Shown here: positions 27,020 to 34,910 of the stretch, piece after piece
How positions within the stretch are numbered: position 1 is the stretch's first letter
Layout of the letters: each line of letters begins with the position of its first letter
Assembly: GCF_040081925.1 (NCBI RefSeq)
Contig: NZ_JBEBMF010000001.1
Coordinates: 1,674,001-1,738,000, forward strand
DNA from: Mesorhizobium_K quangtriensis
GTDB taxonomy: Bacteria; Pseudomonadota; Alphaproteobacteria; Rhizobiales; Rhizobiaceae
Length of the DNA stretch: 64,000 bases
Direction of reading: 5' to 3'
Notes under the pieces: generated by a model
Told to the model about the DNA's origin: nothing
Databases searched by the model: none
What the model saw: the letters and a program-made list of their open reading frames with translations, nothing else
Program-made: the position numbers and the translations under genes

Positions 27020-27694
27020 ATGGACAAAGATGCGAGTGCGACAGGCAATTCTACTGGAGCATCGGCCACCGTCGCATTTATCGATCTCTCCGGGTTCAGT
27101 GCCATCGCAGACGTCTACGGCGATGCATCCGCGGTTCAGGTGCTAGAGATCTTTGAGCGCATGGTCGGTGACGCGCTGAGCGCCTATGAGCCGCCGATCA
27201 AATGGATCGGCGACGAAGCTATGCTTTCATTTCCCGAGCCGGAAATGGCAATCCAAGCGCTGGGAAAACTGCTGCACGCCTGCCGACAAGAACCGCGCTT
27301 GCCTCTGACTCGAACGGGCATAAATCATGGGCCCGTCATATGGCGATCGGATGACCTGTTTGGTTCGACAGTGAATATTGCTGCACGGATTGCGTCGCTT
27401 GCGTCTCCAGGGCAACTGCTCGCTACTCAGCCAGTGGCCGACGCGGCTGCGGCAACCGGGATATCGCTGCGCGCTCTCGGAAAGGTCGCCATCAGGTCTG
27501 TCGCGAACGAAATCTCGCTTTATGAAATTGAACTGGCACCGTCCCCCGATCCTGCCTGGATCGATCCGGTTTGCAAGATGCACGCGCCATATGAAACCTA
27601 TCGACGCCAACGTCCGGAGGGTCCGTGGTTCTGCTCACTTCGGTGCGAGGAAGCCTATCGAAAGTCGCCCCAAACCTATCCATTGGCTCGCTGA
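27020..27694 (+). CDS. Class III nucleotide cyclase domain fused to a YHS metal-binding domain
   Basis: The 224-residue protein has a cyclase homology domain at about residues 15-170, with VAFIDLSGFSAIAD (first metal Asp), KWIGDEAMLSFPE (second) and FGSTVNIAARIASLASPGQL. A C-terminal YHS domain follows (IDPVCKMHAPYETY, then WFCSLRCEEAYRKSP) with three Cys in metal-site positions. ATG 27020 has AGGTGA 6 bases upstream. The fusion and the preceding DUF1326/DUF2182 pair suggest metal-responsive cyclic-nucleotide signalling. Whether the cyclase is active is unknown. Confidence 0.82.
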   Translation: MDKDASATGNSTGASATVAFIDLSGFSAIADVYGDASAVQVLEIFERMVGDALSAYEPPIKWIGDEAMLSFPEPEMAIQALGKLLHACRQEPRLPLTRTGINHGPVIWRSDDLFGSTVNIAARIASLASPGQLLATQPVADAAAATGISLRALGKVAIRSVANEISLYEIELAPSPDPAWIDPVCKMHAPYETYRRQRPEGPWFCSLRCEEAYRKSPQTYPLAR

Positions 27695-27877
27695 CGCGAT
27701 GCCTCGACGCGGGGAATGCCGCGTTGTTTGTTCCGGGGCTTAGCCTTCTGACGGCCCGCAAGGTAATTTAGTTCATGGCGCATGATTTCGTAGCTCCGAC
27801 CGCGAATGCCAGTTCAGCGCTCGGTGTCAACTAACCAACTCCCGAAGTGACCCGAAGCCGACTCCAGGTATATCCCG

Positions 27878-28261
27878 TCAGATGGAAGGCTCCCACGCAC
27901 CAATCAGATGCGACGCTTCATGATCCCCCGGCCACCGAGGCATAGTGACGCAAATGAACTTGAGCGGGGTGTCACCAACGTTTCTGTATTGAAAGGCCGT
28001 TCCAACTGGTATGTCCACAGACACACCGGGGACGAGCGCCGTCACACGCTCTTCTGACTCGTCCCTTCGCCAGATTTCTCCTGCCCCCTCCAACACATAC
28101 CAAAACTCACTGACCGTAGCGTGAATTGTGGCTCGATTGGTCTGACCAGCAGGCACAGTGCTGTGGATCATGTTCCCGGTAGCGCCGTCCATTATGAAAC
28201 GGATATCTGCCCCGGCAGGTGATTTTGCGTTAGGCGCAGAACAAAGAGTGGTTTCTTTCAT
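27878..28261 (-). CDS. Cupin-domain protein
   Basis: The 127-residue protein is a single small beta-barrel cupin: HATVSEFWYVLEGAGEIWR (motif 1) and VSVDIPVGTAFQYRNVGDTP (motif 2). Substrate and metal are unknown. It lies directly downstream of the decayed copper ATPase remnant on the same strand and faces the cyclase-YHS gene. Confidence 0.8.
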   Translation of the reverse strand: MKETTLCSAPNAKSPAGADIRFIMDGATGNMIHSTVPAGQTNRATIHATVSEFWYVLEGAGEIWRRDESEERVTALVPGVSVDIPVGTAFQYRNVGDTPLKFICVTMPRWPGDHEASHLIGAWEPSI

Positions 28262-28265
28262 GGAA

Positions 28266-28830
28266 TTATATCCTCAACTTGAGGGGGCGCAAGATGCCGT
28301 TAAGGTCGCCTTTTACCAGCGTGATCCCGGCGCTCTCGACGGCCACGTCAGCACCAATGCCCATTGCGATGCCGACGTCGGCTGCGGCGAGCGCGGGCGC
28401 GTCATTGACGCCATCGCCGGCCGTAGCGACCTTCGCCCCGTTTGCGCGAAGATCGTCGATCAGTTGCTGCTTGCTGTCCGGAAGCATGTCGGCGCGGACC
28501 TCATTGATGCCGAGTTTACTTGCGACAGCCCGCGCTGTCAGTTCATTGTCCCCGATCGCCATGATGATGCGCAGGCTGTCGTGTGCAGCGCCCGGATCGC
28601 TTCTACGGTCGTTGCCTTGACCGGGTCGGCCACGGCGACGATACCCGCCAACGTGCACTCGACAGCGACGAACATGGCCGTCTTGCCCTCGGATCGGAGC
28701 GCGTCCGTCTTGGAATCGGGCTTGAAGTATCAGCTTGAGATCGGCCATCATCGCGGCGTTACCGCGCGCGATGCGACGACCGTCACTGTTCCGGATACGC
28801 CCTTACCCGCAGACGGCCGCCACCCGCCTG
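28266..28830 (-). pseudogene. Remnant of a copper-type P1B ATPase
   Basis: Pieces in shifting minus-strand frames match the C-terminal catalytic part of CopA-type ATPases. They are SAGKGVSGTV, then GRRIARGNAAMMADL, then SEGKTAMFVAVECTLAGIVA, then AIGDNELTARAVASKLGI. The longest intact piece includes ATAGDGVNDAPALAAADVGI, the hinge motif. Frame changes occur near 28700 and near 28582, and the N-terminal metal-binding and membrane parts are missing. It is clearly non-functional. It lies at the right edge of the island near attR. Confidence 0.85.
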
Positions 28831-29048
28831 CATTCAGTTCGAGGATCGACATCCGGCAGACCGGTCAAAACGCCGCCTGATCACTTGTCCGCCCCAAGGG
28901 GCGCACTCCAATCCCGGGTTGGTTCTGGGCGGAAATCAAAAGCTATGACATATAGCTCTCATTTACATGTAGCACGCATTCTTATCACCGTCACAATGTC
29001 ACAAAATATCTTGTAAGTTATTGATGGTATTGAAGTAATTGAGATTTT

Positions 29049-29069
29049 AATCCTCTCTGGCAGCACCAT
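29049..29069 (+). repeat. attR core of the island
   Basis: An exact second copy of the 21 bases at the tRNA-Thr 3' end lies here without the rest of a tRNA. The preceding 120 bases are AT-rich with no gene. It marks the right boundary of the island; the next gene to the right is chromosomal. Confidence 0.9.
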
Positions 29070-29230
29070 TCATCTCCCGCCTATGTGGCGGTAGACTTCT
29101 GTTCTTGGGCAATTCACTGGACCGCGCGGCGGCGTGATTCTATTGTCCTGTTCATTTCCAATGGGAGAATACGATTTCTCTTTCATCGGCAGGCACAGCC
29201 ATCTCGGCCCGCAGCTGCGGCACCTGCAAC

Positions 29231-29695
29231 ATGTGTTGCAAGCTGCCGCTTATCTCGGTGCTGGGCAAACCGCCCGGGCAATGGTGCGAACACTGCACGA
29301 TCGGCGTCGGCTGCACCATTTATGACGACCGGCCCCAGATGTGCCGTGATTTCTTCTGCCAGTGGATCGAGAACAAGAGCATCGCGGACTACTGGAAACC
29401 GGAAGCGTCCAAGATCATCCTGACGCAGTTTCCGAGAACCGGCTTTCTGTATGCGCAGGTCGATCCGGCGCGACCGGACGCCTGGAAGGCGCCCAAGCTG
29501 CTTTCGGATCTTCAACGCTGGGCAAAGCAGCTTCTCCCCGTTCGCAAGCATGTGGTGGTGTTCGTCAACGACGACGCGACGCTCATCATGCCGGACCAGT
29601 CCGTCCCGCTTGGAAGGATGCGCCTTGGCGAGGGGTTCGCCATCAGGACGACCTACAGGAACGGCAAGCCGGTTTACGAGGTGAGGCGCGGCTGA
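29231..29695 (+). CDS. YkgJ-type cysteine-cluster protein, probable 5' frameshift
   Basis: The readable part is 154 residues. Homologous sequence continues upstream in the same frame (AGTAISARSCGTCN) without any usual start codon. A typical start, ATG 29161 (MGEYDFSFI), lies in another frame. Restoring 2 bases near 29189 would join them into one normal protein. Cysteines in CNMCCKLP, QWCEHCTIGVGCTIYDD and RPQMCRDFFCQW form the iron-sulfur or zinc cluster motif of the YkgJ (CxxCxxCC) family. Function is unknown. If translation starts at 29231 the first CxxC is lost. Confidence 0.7.
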   Translation: MCCKLPLISVLGKPPGQWCEHCTIGVGCTIYDDRPQMCRDFFCQWIENKSIADYWKPEASKIILTQFPRTGFLYAQVDPARPDAWKAPKLLSDLQRWAKQLLPVRKHVVVFVNDDATLIMPDQSVPLGRMRLGEGFAIRTTYRNGKPVYEVRRG

Positions 29696-29722
29696 GCATA
29701 CTGCGGCGTCGTGGCCAGACCG

Positions 29723-30037
29723 CTAGTGGACGCGCTTCATCTCCAGGCCGAGCATGTCGTAGTCGACGGCCATGAAGCCCGTCGCCGTGGTGACGACAGC
29801 TTCCGGAAATGCCTTGAGCACGTCCTGCGCCATAACGCCCTGATAGACCGCATCGCTCCAGAAATATCTGAAATTGTAGAGCGGCAAACCGTTGGCCGCG
29901 ACGCCGACCTGCTCGATGTCCGACTTCAGCCGGATATCGCTTGGAGTACCGATCTCGGCACTACCTTGCGTCTGCGCGGTGATCGACGACAGCTTGCCCT
30001 TGGGATCGAGAGTCGGCTTCACGTATTTCCGTTTCAT
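29723..30037 (-). CDS. Short S74-like (tail-fibre chaperone) domain protein with lasso-leader-like N-terminus
   Basis: The 104-residue protein has an N-terminal segment MKRKYVKPTLDPKGKLSSIT that fits YxxPxLxxxGxxxxxT, the leader motif of lasso-peptide precursors. From about residue 33, SDIRLKSDIEQVG, LYNFRYFWSDAVYQGVMAQD and GFMAVDYDMLGLEM resemble the peptidase S74 intramolecular chaperone domain. It lacks any phage fibre body. No lasso maturation genes are in the window. Similar short proteins are, to my knowledge, common in rhizobia. Confidence 0.7.
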   Translation of the reverse strand: MKRKYVKPTLDPKGKLSSITAQTQGSAEIGTPSDIRLKSDIEQVGVAANGLPLYNFRYFWSDAVYQGVMAQDVLKAFPEAVVTTATGFMAVDYDMLGLEMKRVH

Positions 30038-30180
30038 GACCAGTCCCCGGATGTTTCGACAGCCAATTGTTAGATTATTTCACGCCACAGGAGTAGCGGG
30101 TTTCAGGCGTTTTTCGTGTGTATCGACGCGTCGGGCTTTCTCTGCGATGAACGCGGGTGGGTTCGCTCAGGAGAAAGCAG

Positions 30181-30627
30181 ATGTCCAATATCACCATCCG
30201 GCCGCTCCAGCAGGCCGACCATGCCGAATGGCGTCGCCTCTGGACGGACTATCTCGTCTTTTACAAGGCGACCGTTTCCGAGGAGGTCTACGCGACGACG
30301 TGGCGGCGGCTGTTCGATCCCGGCGAGTTCGAGCCAAAGGGTTTTATCGCGCTGATCGATGGACGGACGGTCGGGCTCGTTCACTACCTCTATCACCGAA
30401 CCTGCTGGTCCCTCGTCAACAACTGCTACCTGCAGGATTTGTTCACGGATGAAGCCGCGCGAGGCTCCGGCGTTGGGCAGGCGCTGATAGAGGCTGTAAA
30501 GGCCGAGGCGGGCAGGGTCAGGATCGCCAATGTCTACTGGATGACGCACGAGACAAACGGGACGGCGCGACGCCTCTACGACCGCGTCGCGAAGCGCACT
30601 GGCTTCATCGAATACGACCTGATGTGA
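30181..30627 (+). CDS. GNAT family N-acetyltransferase
   Basis: The 148-residue protein has ITIRPLQQADHAEWRRLW at the start, LQDLFTDEAARGSGVGQALI as the acetyl-CoA loop and ETNGTARRLYDRVAKRTGFI at the end. The substrate is unknown. ATG 30181 has AGGAG 9 bases upstream. It is convergent with the topoisomerase gene after 6 bases. Confidence 0.9.
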   Translation: MSNITIRPLQQADHAEWRRLWTDYLVFYKATVSEEVYATTWRRLFDPGEFEPKGFIALIDGRTVGLVHYLYHRTCWSLVNNCYLQDLFTDEAARGSGVGQALIEAVKAEAGRVRIANVYWMTHETNGTARRLYDRVAKRTGFIEYDLM

Positions 30628-30633
30628 GCGGGG

Positions 30634-31683
30634 TCACGCCATCTTCATCTCCAGCCAGCGCAGGACAAGTGCCTCTTCTGCGTCGAGGCCGGGCTTCTTG
30701 CGTTTGAAGCGCAGTGCCTTCTCAAGTTCCTTGGTGAGTTTTCCTTCCTGCCAAGAGGCGATGACCAGCGGATGGATGTAGCATCTCCGGCAGACGGCCC
30801 GCCTGTTGCCGAGATGTTTGGCCACCTCGTCCACGATGATGTTCATCGCACGTGCGGTGGCGGTCTTCGTCTCGGGCAGCGGTATCTCCGAAAAAAGCGA
30901 AAGCGCCCTGACCGTGCCGCCCCAGGTGCGGAAATGCTTGGAACTGAATTCGCCGCCGGTGGCGTCGCGGATGTATTCGTTGACATCCTGCGAAGTTACG
31001 ATCCGTCGCGCGCCGTCTTCTGCGATGTACTGGAACAGGTGCTGACCGGGCAGGTCCTGAATGGCGCGCACGGTACGCGCGATGCGCCGGTCGACCAGCT
31101 GCAGCTTCCATTCTTTTCCGGATTTACCCTTAAACGCGAAGCGGAGCTTGGCTCCCACCACCTCCACGTGCCGGCTCTTAAGCGTAGTCAGGCCAAAACT
31201 CTTGTTGTCGCGCGCATAGACCGCGTTGCCGACGCGGATCATGCTGTTGTCCAGCAGCCAGACGATCGAGGCGATGACCCGTTCGCGGGGCAGGCCCTTG
31301 ATCCGGAGGTCGGCATCCATCTTCCTGCGTAGCTTGGGTAGCAGGCGGGCGAAGTCGGCGAGGCTCGAATACTTGACCTCGTCGCGGCATTCGGACCATC
31401 GGGAATGGTAGCGATATTGCTTGCGTCCGCGCTGGTCGCGCCCGGTAGCCTGGATATGCCCTTCGGCATCAGGGGAAATCCAGACGTCGGTCCAAGCCGG
31501 CGGAACCGCCAGTTCCTTTATGCGGCGCAATGACTTGCTGTCCGCCACCACACTGCCGCTTGGCCTGAGATAGGTGAAGCCCGTGCCGCTTCTGCGCCTT
31601 CGGAAGCCCGGCTCGGCGTCGCTGACATAGACAAGTGCTGCCCGGCGCGCGGCTTTCCTGGCGGTATCAATTGTTAGCAGCAT
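30634..31683 (-). CDS. DNA topoisomerase IB (poxvirus type)
   Basis: The 349-residue enzyme relaxes supercoils through a 3'-phosphotyrosine. Family blocks include LRRIKELAVPPAWTDVWISP, GHIQATGRDQRGRKQYRYH and LLDNSMIRVGNAVYARDNKS. The catalytic region has KHFRTWGGTVRALSLF and, near the C-terminus, RRAVCRRCYIHPLVIASW with the presumed nucleophile Tyr. ATG 31683 gives normal bacterial length; longer starts add unconserved sequence. Confidence 0.94.
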   Translation of the reverse strand: MLLTIDTARKAARRAALVYVSDAEPGFRRRRSGTGFTYLRPSGSVVADSKSLRRIKELAVPPAWTDVWISPDAEGHIQATGRDQRGRKQYRYHSRWSECRDEVKYSSLADFARLLPKLRRKMDADLRIKGLPRERVIASIVWLLDNSMIRVGNAVYARDNKSFGLTTLKSRHVEVVGAKLRFAFKGKSGKEWKLQLVDRRIARTVRAIQDLPGQHLFQYIAEDGARRIVTSQDVNEYIRDATGGEFSSKHFRTWGGTVRALSLFSEIPLPETKTATARAMNIIVDEVAKHLGNRRAVCRRCYIHPLVIASWQEGKLTKELEKALRFKRKKPGLDAEEALVLRWLEMKMA

Positions 31684-31913
31684 TCGTTCCAAACCCGAGA
31701 CGAGCGGCAAGAATAATTGGCGAGATCGAGCAAGGTTCCGGCTGCGGAGGAAACAGCACTGTTGCGCGGAAATTGCCGACAGACGCGAAATAGCAACGGA
31801 TCGGGGTTTCAATCGTCGCGTGCAAGGGTTAAGCGAGGCCGCGCGGCCCTCATTTGCACACAAACAAAACCAAAGGTCGTGGCGGGCGACGACGAACGGG
31901 CTGTTCTGGGGCT

Positions 31914-32363
31914 ATGCTTACCAAAAAAGGCAAATACGGGCTGAAGGCGCTGGTGTACCTTTCCACCATGCCCCCCGGACAATTGGCCTTCGTCGGTGAC
32001 ATCGCCGCGAAGAACAACATTCCCAAGAAATTCCTCGACGCGATTCTTGGCGAACTGCGCAACGCCGGTTTCGTCCAGAGCCGCAAGGGCAAGGAAGGCG
32101 GCTACCGGCTCGCCAGGGCGCCCGCGGAGATCAAGATCGGCCATGTGGTGCGCGTGCTCGATGGGCCGCTCGCGCCGATTCCCTGCGCCAGCCGCAGCCA
32201 GTACCAGCGCTGCGAGGATTGCGACGAGGCGACCTGCGAAGTCCGCCACATCATGATGGAAGTGCGCCACGCCGTCGCCGAACTGCTCGACAACCGCAGC
32301 CTGGCCTCGATGCGCGATGCGGCCAACGACGACCTGCTCGAAGAGATTCGCCAGCACTTCTGA
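31914..32363 (+). CDS. Rrf2-family transcriptional regulator
   Basis: The 149-residue protein has an N-terminal winged helix (KYGLKALVYLST, then IPKKFLDAILGELRNAGFVQ and RKGKEGGYRLA). A Cys set in IPCASRSQYQRCEDCDEATC could ligate an iron-sulfur cluster as in IscR-type members. Target genes are unknown. It is transcribed toward the flippase gene of the polysaccharide locus. ATG 31914 starts directly at the conserved domain. Confidence 0.92.
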   Translation: MLTKKGKYGLKALVYLSTMPPGQLAFVGDIAAKNNIPKKFLDAILGELRNAGFVQSRKGKEGGYRLARAPAEIKIGHVVRVLDGPLAPIPCASRSQYQRCEDCDEATCEVRHIMMEVRHAVAELLDNRSLASMRDAANDDLLEEIRQHF

Positions 32364-32396
32364 GCTATCGCTGGCGAATGAGCGGGCGCTGGCAAA

Positions 32397-33773
32397 CTAC
32401 TCTGCCGGCGAAGCTTCCGCCCTGCGGCCGCGAAGGCCGACCAGCCGCACCACGGATCCGTCCAGCCCCGTCAGCTTCTTCGAGGAGTGGCGGAGGAGGG
32501 CGGTCATGAGGATGAACGACATCGTCGTTGCCGAGACGGCGCCCATGATGCCGAAGGACGGGATCAGGGCGAAGAAGCCGATCGCGCGCAGCAGCACCGA
32601 GACCGCGATGATACGCAGGTAGCGGCCTTCGTGGCCGGTGAGCATCAGGATCGAGCCCGACGGCCCGGCCGCTGCCAACGCCGCGGTCCCGAAGCAGAGC
32701 ACGACCAGCGCCGGATAGTAGGGCACGTAGGCCGCGTTGAAGATGCTGAGGAAGAATTGCCCGCCGCCGAGGATGACGACCATGCCTGCAACGATCACCG
32801 CGAGTGTCAGGCCCGCCACCCAGTCAAGCAGGGCGTTGAGCTGCTTCAGTTGGCCGCGATAGTAGAGGTCGGGAATGTGCCGGGTGGAGAACATGTGCAT
32901 CGTGTCAGACGCGGTGGCAAAAGCGTTGGCGAGCCGCGTCGTTACGAAATAGGCGCCGGCCACCGCCGGGCTCATCAGGTAGCCGATGATCAGCACGTCG
33001 AGATACTGGTTCGCAGCTTCCAGTCCGTTGGATATCCAGAGCTTGAAGGAGCGGGAACGCCACTCCTTCGGCAGGTAGCGTGGCCTCACCGAGGCAAAAT
33101 CGGGATAGAGCGCGGCGATCTTGCGGCGCAGGAACACCACATGTAGCGCGATAGCGACTGCGGCACCGGCGGCGAAGAGGAAGAAGATGGCGCCTACGCC
33201 GGTATGCGCCCCGGTCGCCAGCACGATGGCGAGATAGACGAGCGCGGGTACGGAGATCATGAGATTGCCGTAGCCGTCGCCTGCGCCGACTCCGATGGCG
33301 GTGCGCACCAGATGCGCCGATGTCATGACAGTCGCCTGCAGGACCATGAAGGCGGTCACCGCGGCGGCGAGCAGGACCCCGTAGGTCAGCGCCGTCCATG
33401 CGAAGAAGCCGCTGCCGACGACGATGCAGCCGGCGAGCACGGTCAGGGCGCTGAACATCAGCACGCCTTTCAGCGTCGAGGGATCGCCGGCGGCGGTGTA
33501 TTCGTTCCACCAGCGCATCAGGGCGACCTGCTGGCCGAAGGTCGCCACGATGCAGAACAGGCCGGCCGCCGCAAACAGGATGGAGAAGACGCCGAAGCCG
33601 TTGGTGTCGAGGACGCGCGCGGCCAGCATGATCAGCGCAAAATTCGCGACGATGATCGAGCTCTTCATGACGAAGACGCCGGCGATGCCGCGCAGCGCCG
33701 GATTGCTGAGAAGCGCCCTCAGCCGCCCGGCGAGGCCGGAGGCGCGGCTGTCGCCGCCTTCTTCAACGGACAT
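32397..33773 (-). CDS. Polysaccharide flippase (Wzx/MurJ-like, MATE superfamily)
   Basis: The 458-residue protein is integral to the membrane with about 12-14 hydrophobic segments (for example SSIIVANFALIMLAARVLDT and LTLAVIVAGMVVILGGGQFF). It likely flips lipid-linked repeat units across the inner membrane. Its start overlaps the end of the upstream acyltransferase-like gene by 11 bases, so it is the last gene of that operon. Confidence 0.88.
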   Translation of the reverse strand: MSVEEGGDSRASGLAGRLRALLSNPALRGIAGVFVMKSSIIVANFALIMLAARVLDTNGFGVFSILFAAAGLFCIVATFGQQVALMRWWNEYTAAGDPSTLKGVLMFSALTVLAGCIVVGSGFFAWTALTYGVLLAAAVTAFMVLQATVMTSAHLVRTAIGVGAGDGYGNLMISVPALVYLAIVLATGAHTGVGAIFFLFAAGAAVAIALHVVFLRRKIAALYPDFASVRPRYLPKEWRSRSFKLWISNGLEAANQYLDVLIIGYLMSPAVAGAYFVTTRLANAFATASDTMHMFSTRHIPDLYYRGQLKQLNALLDWVAGLTLAVIVAGMVVILGGGQFFLSIFNAAYVPYYPALVVLCFGTAALAAAGPSGSILMLTGHEGRYLRIIAVSVLLRAIGFFALIPSFGIMGAVSATTMSFILMTALLRHSSKKLTGLDGSVVRLVGLRGRRAEASPAE

Positions 33774-34878
33774 TCGGTGCGTAGGTCCTCAGGAAGTTCT
33801 TCACCGGCTTGGCGCGATGGTAGATCTGCGCCACGGCGTATCCTGCCACCGAAAAGGTTTTCGTATGGTTGCGCAGTTGCGTTTCCTCGACGCGGAAATG
33901 CGTCTTGTAGCCGGTGTTGCCGAGGCCCATGTCGAAGCTGCGATGGCCCTGGGCGAAGCGCTGCTTGATGACCTGGTAGATGAGCTGAATCCCGGGAGAC
34001 TGCTTGCCGAGCTTTTCCATGTCCGCGCCGATCAGGACGGCATGGAATTCGCCGTCGCCGGTTGGGCCGAACAGCAGCGCTGCGGGCTGTCCGGCGACGT
34101 AGCTGACATAGGTGGCGGCTTCGCCGCTCTCCAGACCGGCAATCGCATAGTCACGGTAAAAGTCGAAATAGACCGGGTTGCTCAGCAGATCGCCGTCGAA
34201 GCGGCTTGAGCGCCAGGTGAGCAGCATATCGAACGCATGCCGCACCTCGTCGGCGCTTGCCGTAAGCCGATGCTCATAGCCGCCGAATTCGCGGTCGGTC
34301 TGCCGTTGCAGGCGGCCGAGTTCCTTGGAGAATTTGCGCCGGATCGTTCGGCGCTGCCATTCCTCGAAATCGTCGCCGACGTCGCTGTGGTAGGCCGCGT
34401 TGTCGGTCGGACTGCTGGTGGATTTGCGCAGGAGCAGCCCGACGTCAAAGTCGTCGTCGCGCACCTTGCGGAACATGACGATGTCGCAGCTCTTCAGTTC
34501 GGCCTCGATCCGCCTCACGAGGAAGGGGTCGGCCGCGATGGCGGCAAGCGCGCTCCGGTCGCCCACGATCGAATTGTAGTCGCAGACGCCAAAATCGGCG
34601 GGCGAGAGGATGCGGATGCCACGGCTGCGCTGCAGCACGAACGGGATGAGGGCAATGAGGGAGCGATCGGCGCGGCTGCGCACGGTCAGCGTACGCTGCT
34701 GCGCACCGAGGTTTGGCGCGAGCCGCCGGTGGACCATGTCCATCCACAGCGGCGCCTGGAACGCGGTTGCCCGATCCGGCCCGTAGAAGGCGCGGTATTC
34801 ATCCGACAGGAAGTCGAACGTCGTCTCGATACGCACATCCGCATCGAGCCGGAATGAAGACTGGTCGATCGACGACAA
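33763..34878 (-). CDS. CelD/BcsL-type GNAT acyltransferase-like protein
   Basis: The 371-residue protein has a C-terminal GNAT_6 domain (about residues 175-330), with WQRRTIRRKFSKELGRLQRQ and SYVAGQPAALLFGPTGDGEF. The tail is RSFDMGLGNTGYKTHFRVEE. Such proteins are thought to acylate exopolysaccharide or cellulose-related substrates. TTG 34878 is chosen because GGAAGGACG lies just upstream and it falls after the preceding stop at 34911; a longer start would overlap that gene. Confidence 0.83.
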   Translation of the reverse strand: MSSIDQSSFRLDADVRIETTFDFLSDEYRAFYGPDRATAFQAPLWMDMVHRRLAPNLGAQQRTLTVRSRADRSLIALIPFVLQRSRGIRILSPADFGVCDYNSIVGDRSALAAIAADPFLVRRIEAELKSCDIVMFRKVRDDDFDVGLLLRKSTSSPTDNAAYHSDVGDDFEEWQRRTIRRKFSKELGRLQRQTDREFGGYEHRLTASADEVRHAFDMLLTWRSSRFDGDLLSNPVYFDFYRDYAIAGLESGEAATYVSYVAGQPAALLFGPTGDGEFHAVLIGADMEKLGKQSPGIQLIYQVIKQRFAQGHRSFDMGLGNTGYKTHFRVEETQLRNHTKTFSVAGYAVAQIYHRAKPVKNFLRTYAPNVR

Positions 34879-34910
34879 TGCTTTCGTCCTTCCCGCCGGC
34901 AGGGGCGCCG

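Noticed and set aside
28158..28880. Plus-strand frame opposite the copper ATPase remnant
   Set aside because: The minus strand carries identifiable ATPase fragments; the plus frame has no recognisable domain and simply stays open in GC-rich DNA.
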